From Bacteroidales bacterium UBA5507 (GTDB lineage: Bacteria; Bacteroidota; Bacteroidia; Bacteroidales; Lentimicrobiaceae), in contig DIOT01000056.1 in the NCBI GenBank assembly GCA_002426195.1, positions 1 through 64,000 of the forward strand: a stretch of 64,000 nt of DNA, written 5' to 3'. The position numbers were made by a program, and so were the translations under genes. Below are positions 55,383 to 63,902 of this stretch, piece after piece (position 1 is the first letter of the stretch; each line of letters begins with the position of its first letter). The notes under the pieces were generated by a model. That model saw nothing but the letters and a program-made list of their open reading frames with translations, was not told the DNA's origin and did not search any database.

Positions 55383-55582
55383 TATTTGTATCTTGACCGA
55401 ATTGCTCCGGTGGTTAACTGCGTATTAGACGTTAGTTGGTTTAATAGGTTGCATTAAGTTGCTAGCTTGTATTTGACTTAATATTGCATATTAACGAATG
55501 TTTGTGATATTAATTTTAGAGATCCTTAAACAAATTGTAATTTGCAGGGTTATTGCTGTCAATTAACTAAAGAAATCAAATC

Positions 55583-55999
55583 ATGAAATTTTCGAGAAAT
55601 GCAAAAGCTGCCTGGCAAGGTGCCGGACAAACAGGAACAGGTTCATTAACAACTCAAAGTGGAGTTTTGGAGAATACTCCTTATTCTTTCAGCCGCAGAT
55701 TTGGTGAAGAGAAGGGTACAAATCCTGAGGAATTAATAGGTGCTGCTCATGCTGGTTGTTTTACAATGAAGTTAGCATTTGTACTGGGAGATGCGGGCTA
55801 TACAGCCGATTCACTCGAAACATCAGCAAAGGTTACCTTTGAAGATGACAGAATATCACACATCCTGCTTGATTTAACTGCCAAAATCCAGGGAATTGAT
55901 GAAGCCAAATTCCTCGAACTGGCAAATGTTGCCAAAGAAACTTGTCCTATCTCATTGACAATTAACTCCACAATTGAGCTAAAGGCCAGACTTGCATAA
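55583..55999 (+). CDS. OsmC-family peroxiredoxin
   Basis: The 138-residue enzyme reduces organic peroxides with a Cys pair: AHAGCFTM holds the reactive Cys and ETCPISLTI the second Cys. RRFGEEKGTNPEELIGAAHAGC is the OsmC signature, with the Arg and Glu that position the Cys. The length matches OsmC rather than Ohr. It stands alone with a terminator directly behind. Confidence 0.93.
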   Translation: MKFSRNAKAAWQGAGQTGTGSLTTQSGVLENTPYSFSRRFGEEKGTNPEELIGAAHAGCFTMKLAFVLGDAGYTADSLETSAKVTFEDDRISHILLDLTAKIQGIDEAKFLELANVAKETCPISLTINSTIELKARLA

Positions 56000-56021
56000 A
56001 GTTAAAGATTTTTTTTGCCGT

Positions 56022-56058
56022 AACCGCTTTAACCTTTTATGGTTTTAGCGGTTTTTTT
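56022..56058 (+). terminator. Terminator of the osmC-like gene
   Basis: AACCGCT..AACC pairs with GGTT..AGCGGTT, leaving a 2-nt mismatch bulge and a 6-nt loop, and ends in seven T residues. Its T run overlaps the first base of the following -7 element. Confidence 0.75.
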
Positions 56059-56065
56059 ATCTTTG
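56058..56065 (+). promoter_or_regulatory. -7 element (TATCTTTG) of the second histidine kinase
   Basis: The octamer fits TAnnTTTG exactly and lies 28 nt before the ATG. It begins at the last T of the osmC terminator, so the region where a -33 element should sit is inside the terminator hairpin. Confidence 0.5.
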
Positions 56066-56093
56066 ACTTCTTGTTACTCACTATAATATTCAA

Positions 56094-57992
56094 ATGCAGC
56101 ATCGTGAAGACAGTTCAGTCAATAACCAGGCAGATATAAACAATCTTCTGTTTAAGAATAATCCGCAGCCAATGTTTTTCTACAATATAGATACTTTGCG
56201 GATAACTGATGCTAATGAGGCTGCTTTGGATCTTTACAATTACTCATATGAAGAATTTGTAAATCTTAGTGTTCTCGACATTCGCCCTGAAGAAGACAGG
56301 GAGAGATTTCTTAATCACATAAAATCACCTATCAAAAGAACCAATGCTGGAATTTGGAGGCATTGCCGAAAAAAAGGTGAAATTATTTTTGTTAAGATTA
56401 TTTCTCATATTTTTCAATATAGAGGCGAAACATGGAAGCACGTTATGGTCACCGACATTACTGAGATGAAAAAGACTCAGGATGCTCTTATAGCAAGTGA
56501 AGAAAAGTTTAGGAGCCTGTTCCATAATCATTCAGCTATTAAAATTCTACTTAGTAATAATGGTAAGATCGTTGATATTAATGAAGCAGGTGTAAAGTTC
56601 TATGGATGGCCCCGGGAAGACCTTCTTAAGATGAATATTAGTTATCTGAATGTACTGCCGCCAGAGGAGCTTGAAATACAGTTGGATAATGTCAGGGAAT
56701 CGAAGAGCCATCATTTCTTTTTCAAGCATCGTCGGAAGAATGCCCCAATCACTGATGTAGAAGTGTTTTCAAGTACAATAACAATTGGGGGAGATTTATT
56801 TTTTCATTCAATTGTGATTGATATATCAGATAAAGCTAAAGCAGAAAGGGAATTGCTGGAAGCAAAGCGAAAAGCTGAAGAAAGTGACAGATTGAAGACT
56901 GCATTTCTTGCTAATATGAGTCACGAAATACGTACCCCAATGAATGGTATTCTTGGATTTATGGATCTATTACAGAGTCCTGATCTAACAGGTGATGAGC
57001 GAGATGAGTACATTGAATTCGTAAGAATTAGTGGTCAGAGACTGATGGACACTATAAATGATATTATCGATATAAGCCGCATAGAATCGGGTGCAAGTAT
57101 TGTTAATGAAACTACTGTTGACATTAACAATGTGTTAATCAGTCAATTAAATTTGTTTAAACCAGAAGCCGATAAGAAAGGCCTGGGCTTAATTATAGAG
57201 TCCCTTCTACCATATGATAGGAGATTTGTGAAGACCGATGGAAATAAATTGGAAGCTATATTATCTAATCTGATTAAAAATGCTCTGAAATTTACTACTA
57301 CCGGTGATGTTACATTTGGCGTTCAGTTGCAAGGACGTTATATGTTTTTTAGAGTAATTGATACCGGAAAGGGAATTCCTGCTCATTCAATCGATAGTGT
57401 TTTCGATCGTTTTGTTCAGGCTGATTACGACCATTCACGAAATCATGAGGGATCGGGATTAGGGCTTTCCATAAGCAAAGCTTACGTTGAAATGCTTGGG
57501 GGCCAAATATCCGTAGAATCCAAGCTCGGGAAAGGCTCAACCTTTAGTTTCACAGTTCCTTATACTATTGACAGAATAGCCAAAAACACAATCGGTTCAA
57601 ACAATAATATCAATTTGGGAATTCCTTCTATGAAAATCTTAGTTGCTGAAGATGATGATATTAATTATCAGTTTATGTGGTTCAGCCTTCAGAGCCTCAA
57701 TATTGAGATAGTAAGGGCTTTAGATGGTTTAGAAGCGGTAAACATGGTCACAAATAATAGTGAGATTTCACTAATATTCATGGACATAAAAATGCCAAAT
57801 ATGGATGGATATGAAGCAACCAGAAAGATTAAGGAAATACAGCCAGGGATTCCTGTAATAGCTTTAACTGCCTACGCCTTGTCAGATGATAGAGAGAAAT
57901 CGCTGGAAGCAGGTTGTGATGACTATCTCTCTAAGCCTGTTAAGAAAGAGAAGTTAATGGAGATGATTCAGAAATATTCCAATGACGAATAG
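56094..57992 (+). CDS. Hybrid histidine kinase: PAS-PAS-HisKA-HATPase-receiver
   Basis: The 632-residue kinase has no membrane helix, so it senses a cytoplasmic signal. Two PAS domains (about 15-125 and 135-255; WRHCRKKGEI and WPREDLLKMNI are typical) precede FLANMSHEIRTPMNGILGF, the ATPase motifs LIKNALKF, DTGKGIP and GSGLGLSI, and a receiver domain with VAEDDDINYQ, the phosphorylated Asp in FMDIKMPNMDG and Lys in LSKPVKK. The output beyond the receiver is not encoded here, so phosphotransfer to another protein is likely. The core is related to the kinases at 53641 and 59891. Confidence 0.95.
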   Translation: MQHREDSSVNNQADINNLLFKNNPQPMFFYNIDTLRITDANEAALDLYNYSYEEFVNLSVLDIRPEEDRERFLNHIKSPIKRTNAGIWRHCRKKGEIIFVKIISHIFQYRGETWKHVMVTDITEMKKTQDALIASEEKFRSLFHNHSAIKILLSNNGKIVDINEAGVKFYGWPREDLLKMNISYLNVLPPEELEIQLDNVRESKSHHFFFKHRRKNAPITDVEVFSSTITIGGDLFFHSIVIDISDKAKAERELLEAKRKAEESDRLKTAFLANMSHEIRTPMNGILGFMDLLQSPDLTGDERDEYIEFVRISGQRLMDTINDIIDISRIESGASIVNETTVDINNVLISQLNLFKPEADKKGLGLIIESLLPYDRRFVKTDGNKLEAILSNLIKNALKFTTTGDVTFGVQLQGRYMFFRVIDTGKGIPAHSIDSVFDRFVQADYDHSRNHEGSGLGLSISKAYVEMLGGQISVESKLGKGSTFSFTVPYTIDRIAKNTIGSNNNINLGIPSMKILVAEDDDINYQFMWFSLQSLNIEIVRALDGLEAVNMVTNNSEISLIFMDIKMPNMDGYEATRKIKEIQPGIPVIALTAYALSDDREKSLEAGCDDYLSKPVKKEKLMEMIQKYSNDE

Positions 57993-58003
57993 ATTGAGTA
58001 ATA

Positions 58004-58423
58004 CTAGCTTAGTTCAGTTTGACGACACAGAGCTGCAGCTTTATGATCCTCAATTAATGAAATGTAAGAGGTGTCACCTGAAACCTTGCACGATTTCATC
58101 TCATCGACTATTCGGTCAATGATTTCATAGAATGCAACCTTGAGCTTTTTAACTGTAAGTGAACTTCTTACTTCATCAATTACAAATAACGTACGATCGA
58201 GTAATTCGATGCAAAATTCGTCATATGTGTACTTGTAATCAACTCCAAGTTTTTGCAGATCATTGTTGAATTTTTCCACAAAACGTTTATTATATGCATA
58301 GTCTTCAACGAAGCTTTTCATTAAAAAGTCGTTAACCAGTTTGTGATAGTCTACCATAAATGCCTTGTCGTTGTTAAGTTTTCGTATTTTTTGATTAAAT
58401 GCACCAGTTGTGTGCATATTCAT
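58004..58423 (-). CDS. Conserved-looking protein of unknown function
   Basis: The 139-residue product is mainly helical (DYHKLVNDFLMKSFVEDYAYNKRFVEKFNNDLQKLGVDYKYTYDEFCIELLDRTLFVIDEV), with charged surfaces and no signal peptide. The ATG at 58423 is used; three codons before it are in frame from a TTG. It ends 12 nt from the hybrid kinase gene, tail to tail. I recognise no family. Confidence 0.6.
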   Translation of the reverse strand: MNMHTTGAFNQKIRKLNNDKAFMVDYHKLVNDFLMKSFVEDYAYNKRFVEKFNNDLQKLGVDYKYTYDEFCIELLDRTLFVIDEVRSSLTVKKLKVAFYEIIDRIVDEMKSCKVSGDTSYISLIEDHKAAALCRQTELS

Positions 58424-58581
58424 ATCAAGCAAAAACCATGCTATGAGAATTTAATTACAGGAAAGTGCCGTCACATCAGGGAAAGAATAAAAATTCAATC
58501 ATCAAATGCCTATTTTCAAAGAAAATTGTTTAAAACTATATAAGAACGAGGACTACTAAAAATTGCCTCTAATTCACTGCT

Positions 58582-58908
58582 ATGAACAGAAGAAAACAGA
58601 CAATGAAAAATTCATCCCCGTTAATTCCACTTGCAACCATCAATCTGGATGAACTCCTTCGGGAAAACAATCCCCTGACTATTATTCAGAGAGGTAATAG
58701 GATGTTCATAGCTGGAAATATTCTTGAACAGCTTAATAGAAAAGGTTGGAACCTGCATCAATTTGCTCTGAGGGTTGGGAAAGACCTGAATGAGACCAGA
58801 AAATTACTTAACGGTGAACTAAATTTCACAATAGATACACTTGCCGAAATTGCCCTTGTGCTCGAAATGAGTGTTTCTGACTTAGTACAGGTAAGGCATT
58901 CTTTATAA
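58582..58908 (+). CDS. XRE-type helix-turn-helix protein
   Basis: The 108-residue protein has an unusual N-terminal stretch (ATINLDELLRENNPLTIIQRGNRMFIAGN) and a C-terminal HTH domain (ILEQLNRKGWNLHQFALRVGKDLNETRKLLNGELNFTIDTLAEIALVLEMSVSDLVQV), like HTH_3 regulators. It precedes the pantothenate kinase gene by 27 nt, and a 22-bp palindrome fills this gap. It may regulate that gene or itself; a toxin partner is not seen. The ATG at 58603 is an alternative start. Confidence 0.8.
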   Translation: MNRRKQTMKNSSPLIPLATINLDELLRENNPLTIIQRGNRMFIAGNILEQLNRKGWNLHQFALRVGKDLNETRKLLNGELNFTIDTLAEIALVLEMSVSDLVQVRHSL

Positions 58909-58910
58909 CT

Positions 58911-58932
58911 TTGTAAAGTATACACTTTACAA
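58911..58932. promoter_or_regulatory. Palindrome between HTH gene and pantothenate kinase gene
   Basis: TTGTAAAGT (58911-58919) and ACTTTACAA (58924-58932) are perfect 9-bp inverted arms with a 4-nt centre ATAC. It lies 2 nt after the HTH stop codon and 3 nt before the kinase ATG. It is a candidate operator, or a hairpin covering the ribosome site of the kinase message. Confidence 0.55.
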
Positions 58933-58935
58933 GAT

Positions 58936-59778
58936 ATGGGAAAAATCCTGGGAATCGACATTGGAGGAAGTACTACCAAAATAGTAGGACTTGATAATAA
59001 CACCATAATTAGTCCGATGCTTGTTAAGGCCAACGATCCTGTGGCATCAGTCTATGGCGCATTCGGCAAATTCCTTAATGCTAATAACTTAAAGCTCGGG
59101 GATATTGAGCGGATTATGATTACAGGTGTAGGTTCATCATTCATTAAAGCACCATTACACGGAATTGCAACCGGAAAAGTTGATGAGTTTATGGCAATTG
59201 GTCGTGGAGGATTATTTCTGAGTACTCTTGATAACGCCATAATTGTAAGTATGGGTACTGGTACTGCTTTTATCAAAGCTGATCTAAAAGGGGTGCGCCA
59301 TCTTGGTGGCAGTGGAGTAGGAGGTGGTACTCTCCTGGGATTGTCAAATCGCATGTTGAATGTAAGAGATTTTAATGACTTAATTGAAATGGCTGCTGGT
59401 GGTAGCTTATCACATATCGACCTTACTATTGGTGATATTACAACCGATACAGTAGTAGGTTTGCCTCCTGATTCTACAGCTTCAAATTTTGGTAACCTGA
59501 GTGATCTTGCATCCCGCGATGATGTAGCTCTGGGTATAATTAATCTCGTGTTTCAGACAATCGGAATGATCTCAGTATTTTCATCGAGAATAGATGGAAC
59601 AAGCGATGTTGTTCTTACAGGTAATCTCACAAACGTTCCTCAGGCAGCTGATATTTTTCGCAGATTAGGACTGTTGTTCAATATCAGATTTATAATACCG
59701 GGGAGTGCGGAATTCGCTACAGCAGTCGGTGCTGCTATTGCATTCTCAGAGGGATGCAAATATAATGAACTTACTTAG
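58936..59778 (+). CDS. coaW: Type II pantothenate kinase
   Basis: The enzyme phosphorylates pantothenate, the first step of coenzyme A synthesis. The 280-residue protein starts with GIDIGGSTTKIVGL (ATP phosphate loop), then VSMGTGTAFI and GGSGVGGGTLLGLSN, all typical of the ASKHA-fold type II kinases, and it is shorter than the eukaryotic ones. Type II kinases are resistant to feedback by CoA in some bacteria; whether this one is cannot be told. The HTH gene upstream and the palindrome between them suggest regulation. Confidence 0.93.
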   Translation: MGKILGIDIGGSTTKIVGLDNNTIISPMLVKANDPVASVYGAFGKFLNANNLKLGDIERIMITGVGSSFIKAPLHGIATGKVDEFMAIGRGGLFLSTLDNAIIVSMGTGTAFIKADLKGVRHLGGSGVGGGTLLGLSNRMLNVRDFNDLIEMAAGGSLSHIDLTIGDITTDTVVGLPPDSTASNFGNLSDLASRDDVALGIINLVFQTIGMISVFSSRIDGTSDVVLTGNLTNVPQAADIFRRLGLLFNIRFIIPGSAEFATAVGAAIAFSEGCKYNELT

Positions 59779-59796
59779 TTTTACGTAAGTGTTTTA
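59769..59796 (+). terminator. Weak hairpin after coaW
   Basis: ACTTAC (59769-59774) and GTAAGT (59785-59790) form a 6-bp stem that includes the stop codon region and is followed by GTTTTATT. It is too weak to be certain. Confidence 0.3.
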
Positions 59797-59821
59797 TTGG
59801 AGAAAAAATAATATATAAGGA

Positions 59822-59850
59822 TTGTTGGTTTGCAATTTTTATTACTTTTG
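59822..59850 (+). promoter_or_regulatory. Promoter of the third histidine kinase gene
   Basis: TTG (59822-59824), 18 nt and TACTTTTG (59843-59850) resemble the Bacteroidetes promoter, with one base less than the usual spacing. The ATG follows 40 nt after the -7 element. Confidence 0.5.
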
Positions 59851-59890
59851 GTTGCGAAGTTAACTCCTGGCGGACTGAAAAATAATTTAA

Positions 59891-61720
59891 ATGAGACTCG
59901 GGCTTAAACAACAATTTATCTTTGGGGCTACTACAGTATTTGTCATTTTAGTTTCATTACCCATTTTAGTTTTTCTGTATTTCAGCAATAATCTACACGA
60001 AAATTATACAATCTGGCCTCCCATACTATATTCTGTCATAGCACTTATTTATGTGGGCAGGCAAGGCATCAGATTATTTAACAAATTGCTCAATACCGAT
60101 ACCAACCTAAGATTATCATTAATAGAGTTGCAAGCGAGGTTTGAGGATTACCGGCATCTCATTAATGGAATGAATGAGATGATATTTGTACTTAATATGG
60201 ATGGTGGACTTATTGATGTAAATGATTCTGTAAAGTATGCCCTTAAGTATGATTTGGGAGAACTAAAACAGATTGGTATAGGTAGATTTACAGATAATTT
60301 GACAGAAGCCGGATTGAAGGCTTTTTTATCAGACCTTCCCGAAAACGAATTAAGAATTATTGAATCAGTATTTATCGCTAAAGATGGATATGAAATACCG
60401 GTAGAGTTATTCATTAATGTTGTGATATTTAAGGGTAGACAATCAGGTCTCATCATTGCACGTGATATTACAACACGAAAAGAATTACAGAAAAAGCAAA
60501 GACAACAGGAAGCTCTTCAGAAGGAGCTATACGACAGTCTTTTGGTTGCCAAAGAGAAGGCTGAAGAAAGTGACCGCTTAAAAATGTCTTTTCTCGCTAA
60601 CATGAGTCATGAAATAAGAACTCCAATGAATGGCATTCTGGGATTTATGGAATTACTTAAAGACTCGTCTCTGGAAGAGGAATGCCGGCAAGAGTATATT
60701 CAACTAGTAAATATAAGCGGCCAGCGTCTGCTTAATACAATCAACGATATTATCGAAATCTCGAAAATTGAAAGTGGTGAAAGGGATCTGAAGCTTGAAA
60801 AGATAAACCTAGAGGATGTAATGAACTACATGAATACATTCTTCAGGCAGGAAGCTGATTCACGAAATTTGCAGTTTATATTGAATCAGAAAGTTATTGG
60901 AGATGCTGCTGTGGTTGTAACTGATAAGTTTAAGTTAGATGGCATCCTTACAAACTTAATTAAGAACGCAATTAAGTTTACAAAAGAAGGTAGTGTTGAA
61001 TTTGGCAATTATGTTGAAGATGGAATGTTGCATTTTTTTGTAAAAGATACAGGTAGGGGAATCGCACCCGACAAATTGAATACTATCTTTGAACGATTTG
61101 TGCAGGCAGAGGAACATCTTGCTCGTAATTATGAGGGCTCAGGTCTCGGGTTAGCAATTGCGAAAGCCTATGTTGAAACTCTTGGAGGCTATATATCTGT
61201 TGAATCAGAGCCCTATAAAGGTAGTACTTTTAAATTTTGCATCCCATACACACTTTCTATAAACGGTTATTCCAAAATTAAGAATAAGAATGAATCGGTA
61301 GTCATTGAAAAAACCAGATGCATAGACAGATCTTGTACAATAGTGATAGCTGAAGACGATGATATAAGCTTCAGGTATCTTGAGAAACTGCTTCATTCAA
61401 AGAACGTAAAATTACTCAGAGCCACTACCGGATTGGAAGCAGTGAAAATTCTAAGGGAAAATCCGCAAACCAGGTTAGTGTTTATGGATATTAAAATGCC
61501 TGACCTTGATGGTTTAGAGGCCACCAGACTAATCAGAAAATTCAATAGAAGTGTTCCAATAATTGCTCAAACAGCATATGCTTTACCTGGTGACAAAGAA
61601 ATGTCGCAGGAAGCAGGTTGCACAGATTATATTAGTAAGCCTATAAATCGCCAGGAGCTTAATATTCTATTTGAAAAATACATTACTGCCCAAGAATTTG
61701 TTATTCAATCTGTTGACTAG
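59891..61720 (+). CDS. Membrane hybrid histidine kinase: PAS-HisKA-HATPase-receiver
   Basis: The 609-residue kinase has two membrane helices at the N-terminus (about 10-31 and 43-57) with only a short loop between, one PAS domain (about 80-205), then FLANMSHEIRTPMNGILGF, LIKNAIKF, DTGRGIA, GSGLGLAIAKAYV and a receiver domain with IAEDDDISFRYL, FMDIKMPDLDG and ISKPINR. The tiny external loop makes sensing in the membrane or cytoplasm likely. The gene is followed by the palindrome and the His-rich lipoprotein gene, 67 bp away, so that gene is a possible target or partner. Confidence 0.95.
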   Translation: MRLGLKQQFIFGATTVFVILVSLPILVFLYFSNNLHENYTIWPPILYSVIALIYVGRQGIRLFNKLLNTDTNLRLSLIELQARFEDYRHLINGMNEMIFVLNMDGGLIDVNDSVKYALKYDLGELKQIGIGRFTDNLTEAGLKAFLSDLPENELRIIESVFIAKDGYEIPVELFINVVIFKGRQSGLIIARDITTRKELQKKQRQQEALQKELYDSLLVAKEKAEESDRLKMSFLANMSHEIRTPMNGILGFMELLKDSSLEEECRQEYIQLVNISGQRLLNTINDIIEISKIESGERDLKLEKINLEDVMNYMNTFFRQEADSRNLQFILNQKVIGDAAVVVTDKFKLDGILTNLIKNAIKFTKEGSVEFGNYVEDGMLHFFVKDTGRGIAPDKLNTIFERFVQAEEHLARNYEGSGLGLAIAKAYVETLGGYISVESEPYKGSTFKFCIPYTLSINGYSKIKNKNESVVIEKTRCIDRSCTIVIAEDDDISFRYLEKLLHSKNVKLLRATTGLEAVKILRENPQTRLVFMDIKMPDLDGLEATRLIRKFNRSVPIIAQTAYALPGDKEMSQEAGCTDYISKPINRQELNILFEKYITAQEFVIQSVD

Positions 61721-61741
61721 GTTTTAGTTAGAACATTACCA

Positions 61742-61782
61742 TGCACTTGCGTGTTTTAAATTTGGTTTAAAACTCAAGTGCA
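61742..61782. promoter_or_regulatory. Two-part palindrome enclosing a -7 element before the His-rich lipoprotein gene
   Basis: Outer arms TGCACTTG (61742-61749) and CAAGTGCA (61775-61782) and inner arms GTTTTAAA (61753-61760) and TTTAAAAC (61766-61773) are perfect inverted repeats around TTTGG. The inner part contains TAAATTTG (61757-61764), an exact TAnnTTTG. The ATG follows 6 nt behind the palindrome. No T run follows it, so it is more probably an operator or leader hairpin than a terminator. Confidence 0.55.
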
Positions 61783-61787
61783 CTCCT

Positions 61788-62747
61788 ATGTACTCACACA
61801 CAACTACAAAGATTATAACTGCTACTATTGTTTTATTTGCTCTGGTTTCATGTTCTCATGAAACCGATGACACCTCTGATTACACCGGTGATATATTGCT
61901 TACAACCCAGATTATTCATTGGGAAATTGGAGTGGATCATGGAGATGACCACGGCGGACATGATTCTGACCCATATGTTCATACTGACATGTTTGTTTGT
62001 CACCATAATGAACTGAAGAAAGTTCATCACTGGAATAATATGGAATTTATTTATAATGCAAATGGAAGATTGATTGCCACGGTTGAAGGTATGGATTCGG
62101 TGCATTATTTATATTCGAATGGAAGATTGTCGTCAATCCTTACTTCCACAGGTTATTATGATGGTGGAAAGTATATTGATACAACCAGGTTTTTTTATGA
62201 GGGTGAGGTACTTAAATATGCTACTTCAAGCCATGAAGGAATAATAGTTGAAATGACTTTTGATTCTGATAATAACATACTTACTAAGTTCATACACCGC
62301 TTTGACACGTCTTCATTGAAATTCGACTCGTTATACTATGAGTGGAAGGATGGTAACCTAGTAAAGATCACTACAAAATCCGGTTATCCATTTGAAAATT
62401 ATGTATATCAACGGGAGTTCCGATACGATGACAGACCTTCATACACGGTAGCAATAAATTATCCAAGAGAGTATCTTTTTGCTCAGGAGTTAACTCATTT
62501 CTACGGCAAATATCCTTTGTTCTATTATGATGAGCTATTATGGCGCTATAATAACCGAAATAACCCAATTGAATTTGTAGAGAGATCAAACGATGCTACA
62601 CGAATAATTGAGTATCATATTGAATACAATGAAGCAGGATACCCCAAACGTATTCAATCCAAGAATTTCACTATGGTATTAGCATACAATGGAGAGGCTC
62701 CCGATGACCATGCATACAATGAAGATAATAATGGGCATGATCATTAA
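61788..62747 (+). CDS. His/Asp-rich lipoprotein
   Basis: The 319-residue product is a lipoprotein (ALVSC, Cys 22). After the anchor comes a His/Asp stretch (VDHGDDHGGHDSDPYVHTD), and the protein ends in GEAPDDHAYNEDNNGHDH. Between them lie repeats of the YNANGRLIATV, YSNGRLSSIL and WKDGNLVKITT kind, similar to YD/RHS-like strand repeats. The two acidic-histidine ends suggest binding of zinc, nickel or copper at the outer membrane; this is inference from composition. I recognise no family by name. It is preceded by a conspicuous palindrome. Confidence 0.65.
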   Translation: MYSHTTTKIITATIVLFALVSCSHETDDTSDYTGDILLTTQIIHWEIGVDHGDDHGGHDSDPYVHTDMFVCHHNELKKVHHWNNMEFIYNANGRLIATVEGMDSVHYLYSNGRLSSILTSTGYYDGGKYIDTTRFFYEGEVLKYATSSHEGIIVEMTFDSDNNILTKFIHRFDTSSLKFDSLYYEWKDGNLVKITTKSGYPFENYVYQREFRYDDRPSYTVAINYPREYLFAQELTHFYGKYPLFYYDELLWRYNNRNNPIEFVERSNDATRIIEYHIEYNEAGYPKRIQSKNFTMVLAYNGEAPDDHAYNEDNNGHDH

Positions 62748-62907
62748 ATTTTGATTTAATCATTTCTATAATTCTCAGAATATGAAGTCTATATCAGCCT
62801 GCGAGAGTCAAATTTATACTCTGAACTAATTAGGAGCCATTTACATCGTAGTAATTCTACTGCATAATCTCTTTGTTAAATCTTATCCTGCAAAAACTAA
62901 ACTTACT

Positions 62908-63624
62908 ATGAAAAAAGCAACTAATCTCTTTTATTTGGCGGTTTTGATCATTCAGTTAGCAATAAAACCTGTTGAAGCTCAACCACTTAATTTTGGAGAA
63001 GGATGGATGGTAGGTATTAGTGGGGGAGCGCTAACATATTTCGGAACAATAAGCAGCTTTAAGAGTGGTGAAAGTCTCGCGCAGAGTTTTAATAAAGATA
63101 GCGAGTTTGGCATGAGCTATATGTTTGGTAAAATGGTTACCCGGACGTTTTCACTAAAAGCTGTCTATTTAAATGGTAAAATGAAAGGCGTTAACAATGA
63201 CTTGGCTTTTAGATTTACGAACAATCTTGATGAAATAGGTCTTTATGCCGATCTGAGTTTAATCAAATTATTCCAACCTCGTTATAATGGTCGTTTGAAT
63301 CCATATGTCAATATAGGTGGAGGATTCTTACAGGTCGATTCTTACCGAAACAGAATACCAGATGATATAATTAACGATATTGCTGTAAGCGAATCTGCTG
63401 TGTTCCTAACCACAGGCTTAGGTGTAAAATACGATATTAACTTGAACTGGAAAGTTGATTTGTATGGGGGATTTCGGGCTACTGATAGTGATTTGATTGA
63501 TTCCACCCTATCTGACAATGGTATAAATGATATGTATTCCTTTATTTCAATAGGTATTGTATATATTTTGATTCCTCCAGCTTATACCAAAACTTCAAGA
63601 GGTATGCCATGTCCGGATTGGTAA
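62908..63624 (+). CDS. Outer membrane beta-barrel protein
   Basis: The 238-residue protein has a signal peptide (KPVEA-Q) followed by strands with alternating hydrophobic residues: WMVGISGGALTYFGTI, MSYMFGKMV, FSLKAVYLNGKM, LNPYVNIGGGFLQVDS, FLTTGLGVKYDI and SFISIGIVYILIP. This is the pattern of a small porin-like eight- to ten-strand barrel in the outer membrane. The C-terminus is a short tail with Cys. The neighbour on the same strand is the His-rich lipoprotein, 160 bp upstream; whether they act together is unknown. Confidence 0.75.
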   Translation: MKKATNLFYLAVLIIQLAIKPVEAQPLNFGEGWMVGISGGALTYFGTISSFKSGESLAQSFNKDSEFGMSYMFGKMVTRTFSLKAVYLNGKMKGVNNDLAFRFTNNLDEIGLYADLSLIKLFQPRYNGRLNPYVNIGGGFLQVDSYRNRIPDDIINDIAVSESAVFLTTGLGVKYDINLNWKVDLYGGFRATDSDLIDSTLSDNGINDMYSFISIGIVYILIPPAYTKTSRGMPCPDW

Positions 63625-63633
63625 GAAATATTA

Positions 63634-63668
63634 AATTTTAAGCCCGACTTTCAGCCAGGCTTAAAATT
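63634..63668. terminator. Hairpin after the beta-barrel gene
   Basis: An 11-bp stem (AATTTTAAGCC and its complement) with a 13-nt loop lies 10 nt past the stop codon. The T-rich tail is weak. Confidence 0.55.
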
Positions 63669-63902
63669 ATTCATCATAATGTTATCAGCAGTTCGAGCAA
63701 TATTAGATGTACGAGTCACATTCATTTGTATTAACGTAATAATCAGGCATTTGCTCAATTTTATTTTATGTGTTTTTGTTTTTTTGTTTCAATATCTTCA
63801 CATTTGAAATTTTCTTTAAGATGAGACGTTACTTTTTACAAATCAGACAATTAACTATTATAAATCCAAATAAAACTACAAAGAGCTTAATTTACTATTC
63901 TG

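Noticed and set aside
58582..59778. HTH gene and following gene as a toxin-antitoxin pair
   Set aside because: The second gene is a clear pantothenate kinase, so a toxin role is very unlikely.
62743..62760. ATTAAAT-TTTG-ATTTAAT palindrome at the end of the His-rich lipoprotein gene
   Set aside because: The arms are pure A and T, so the stem is weak and expected by chance in this AT-rich sequence.
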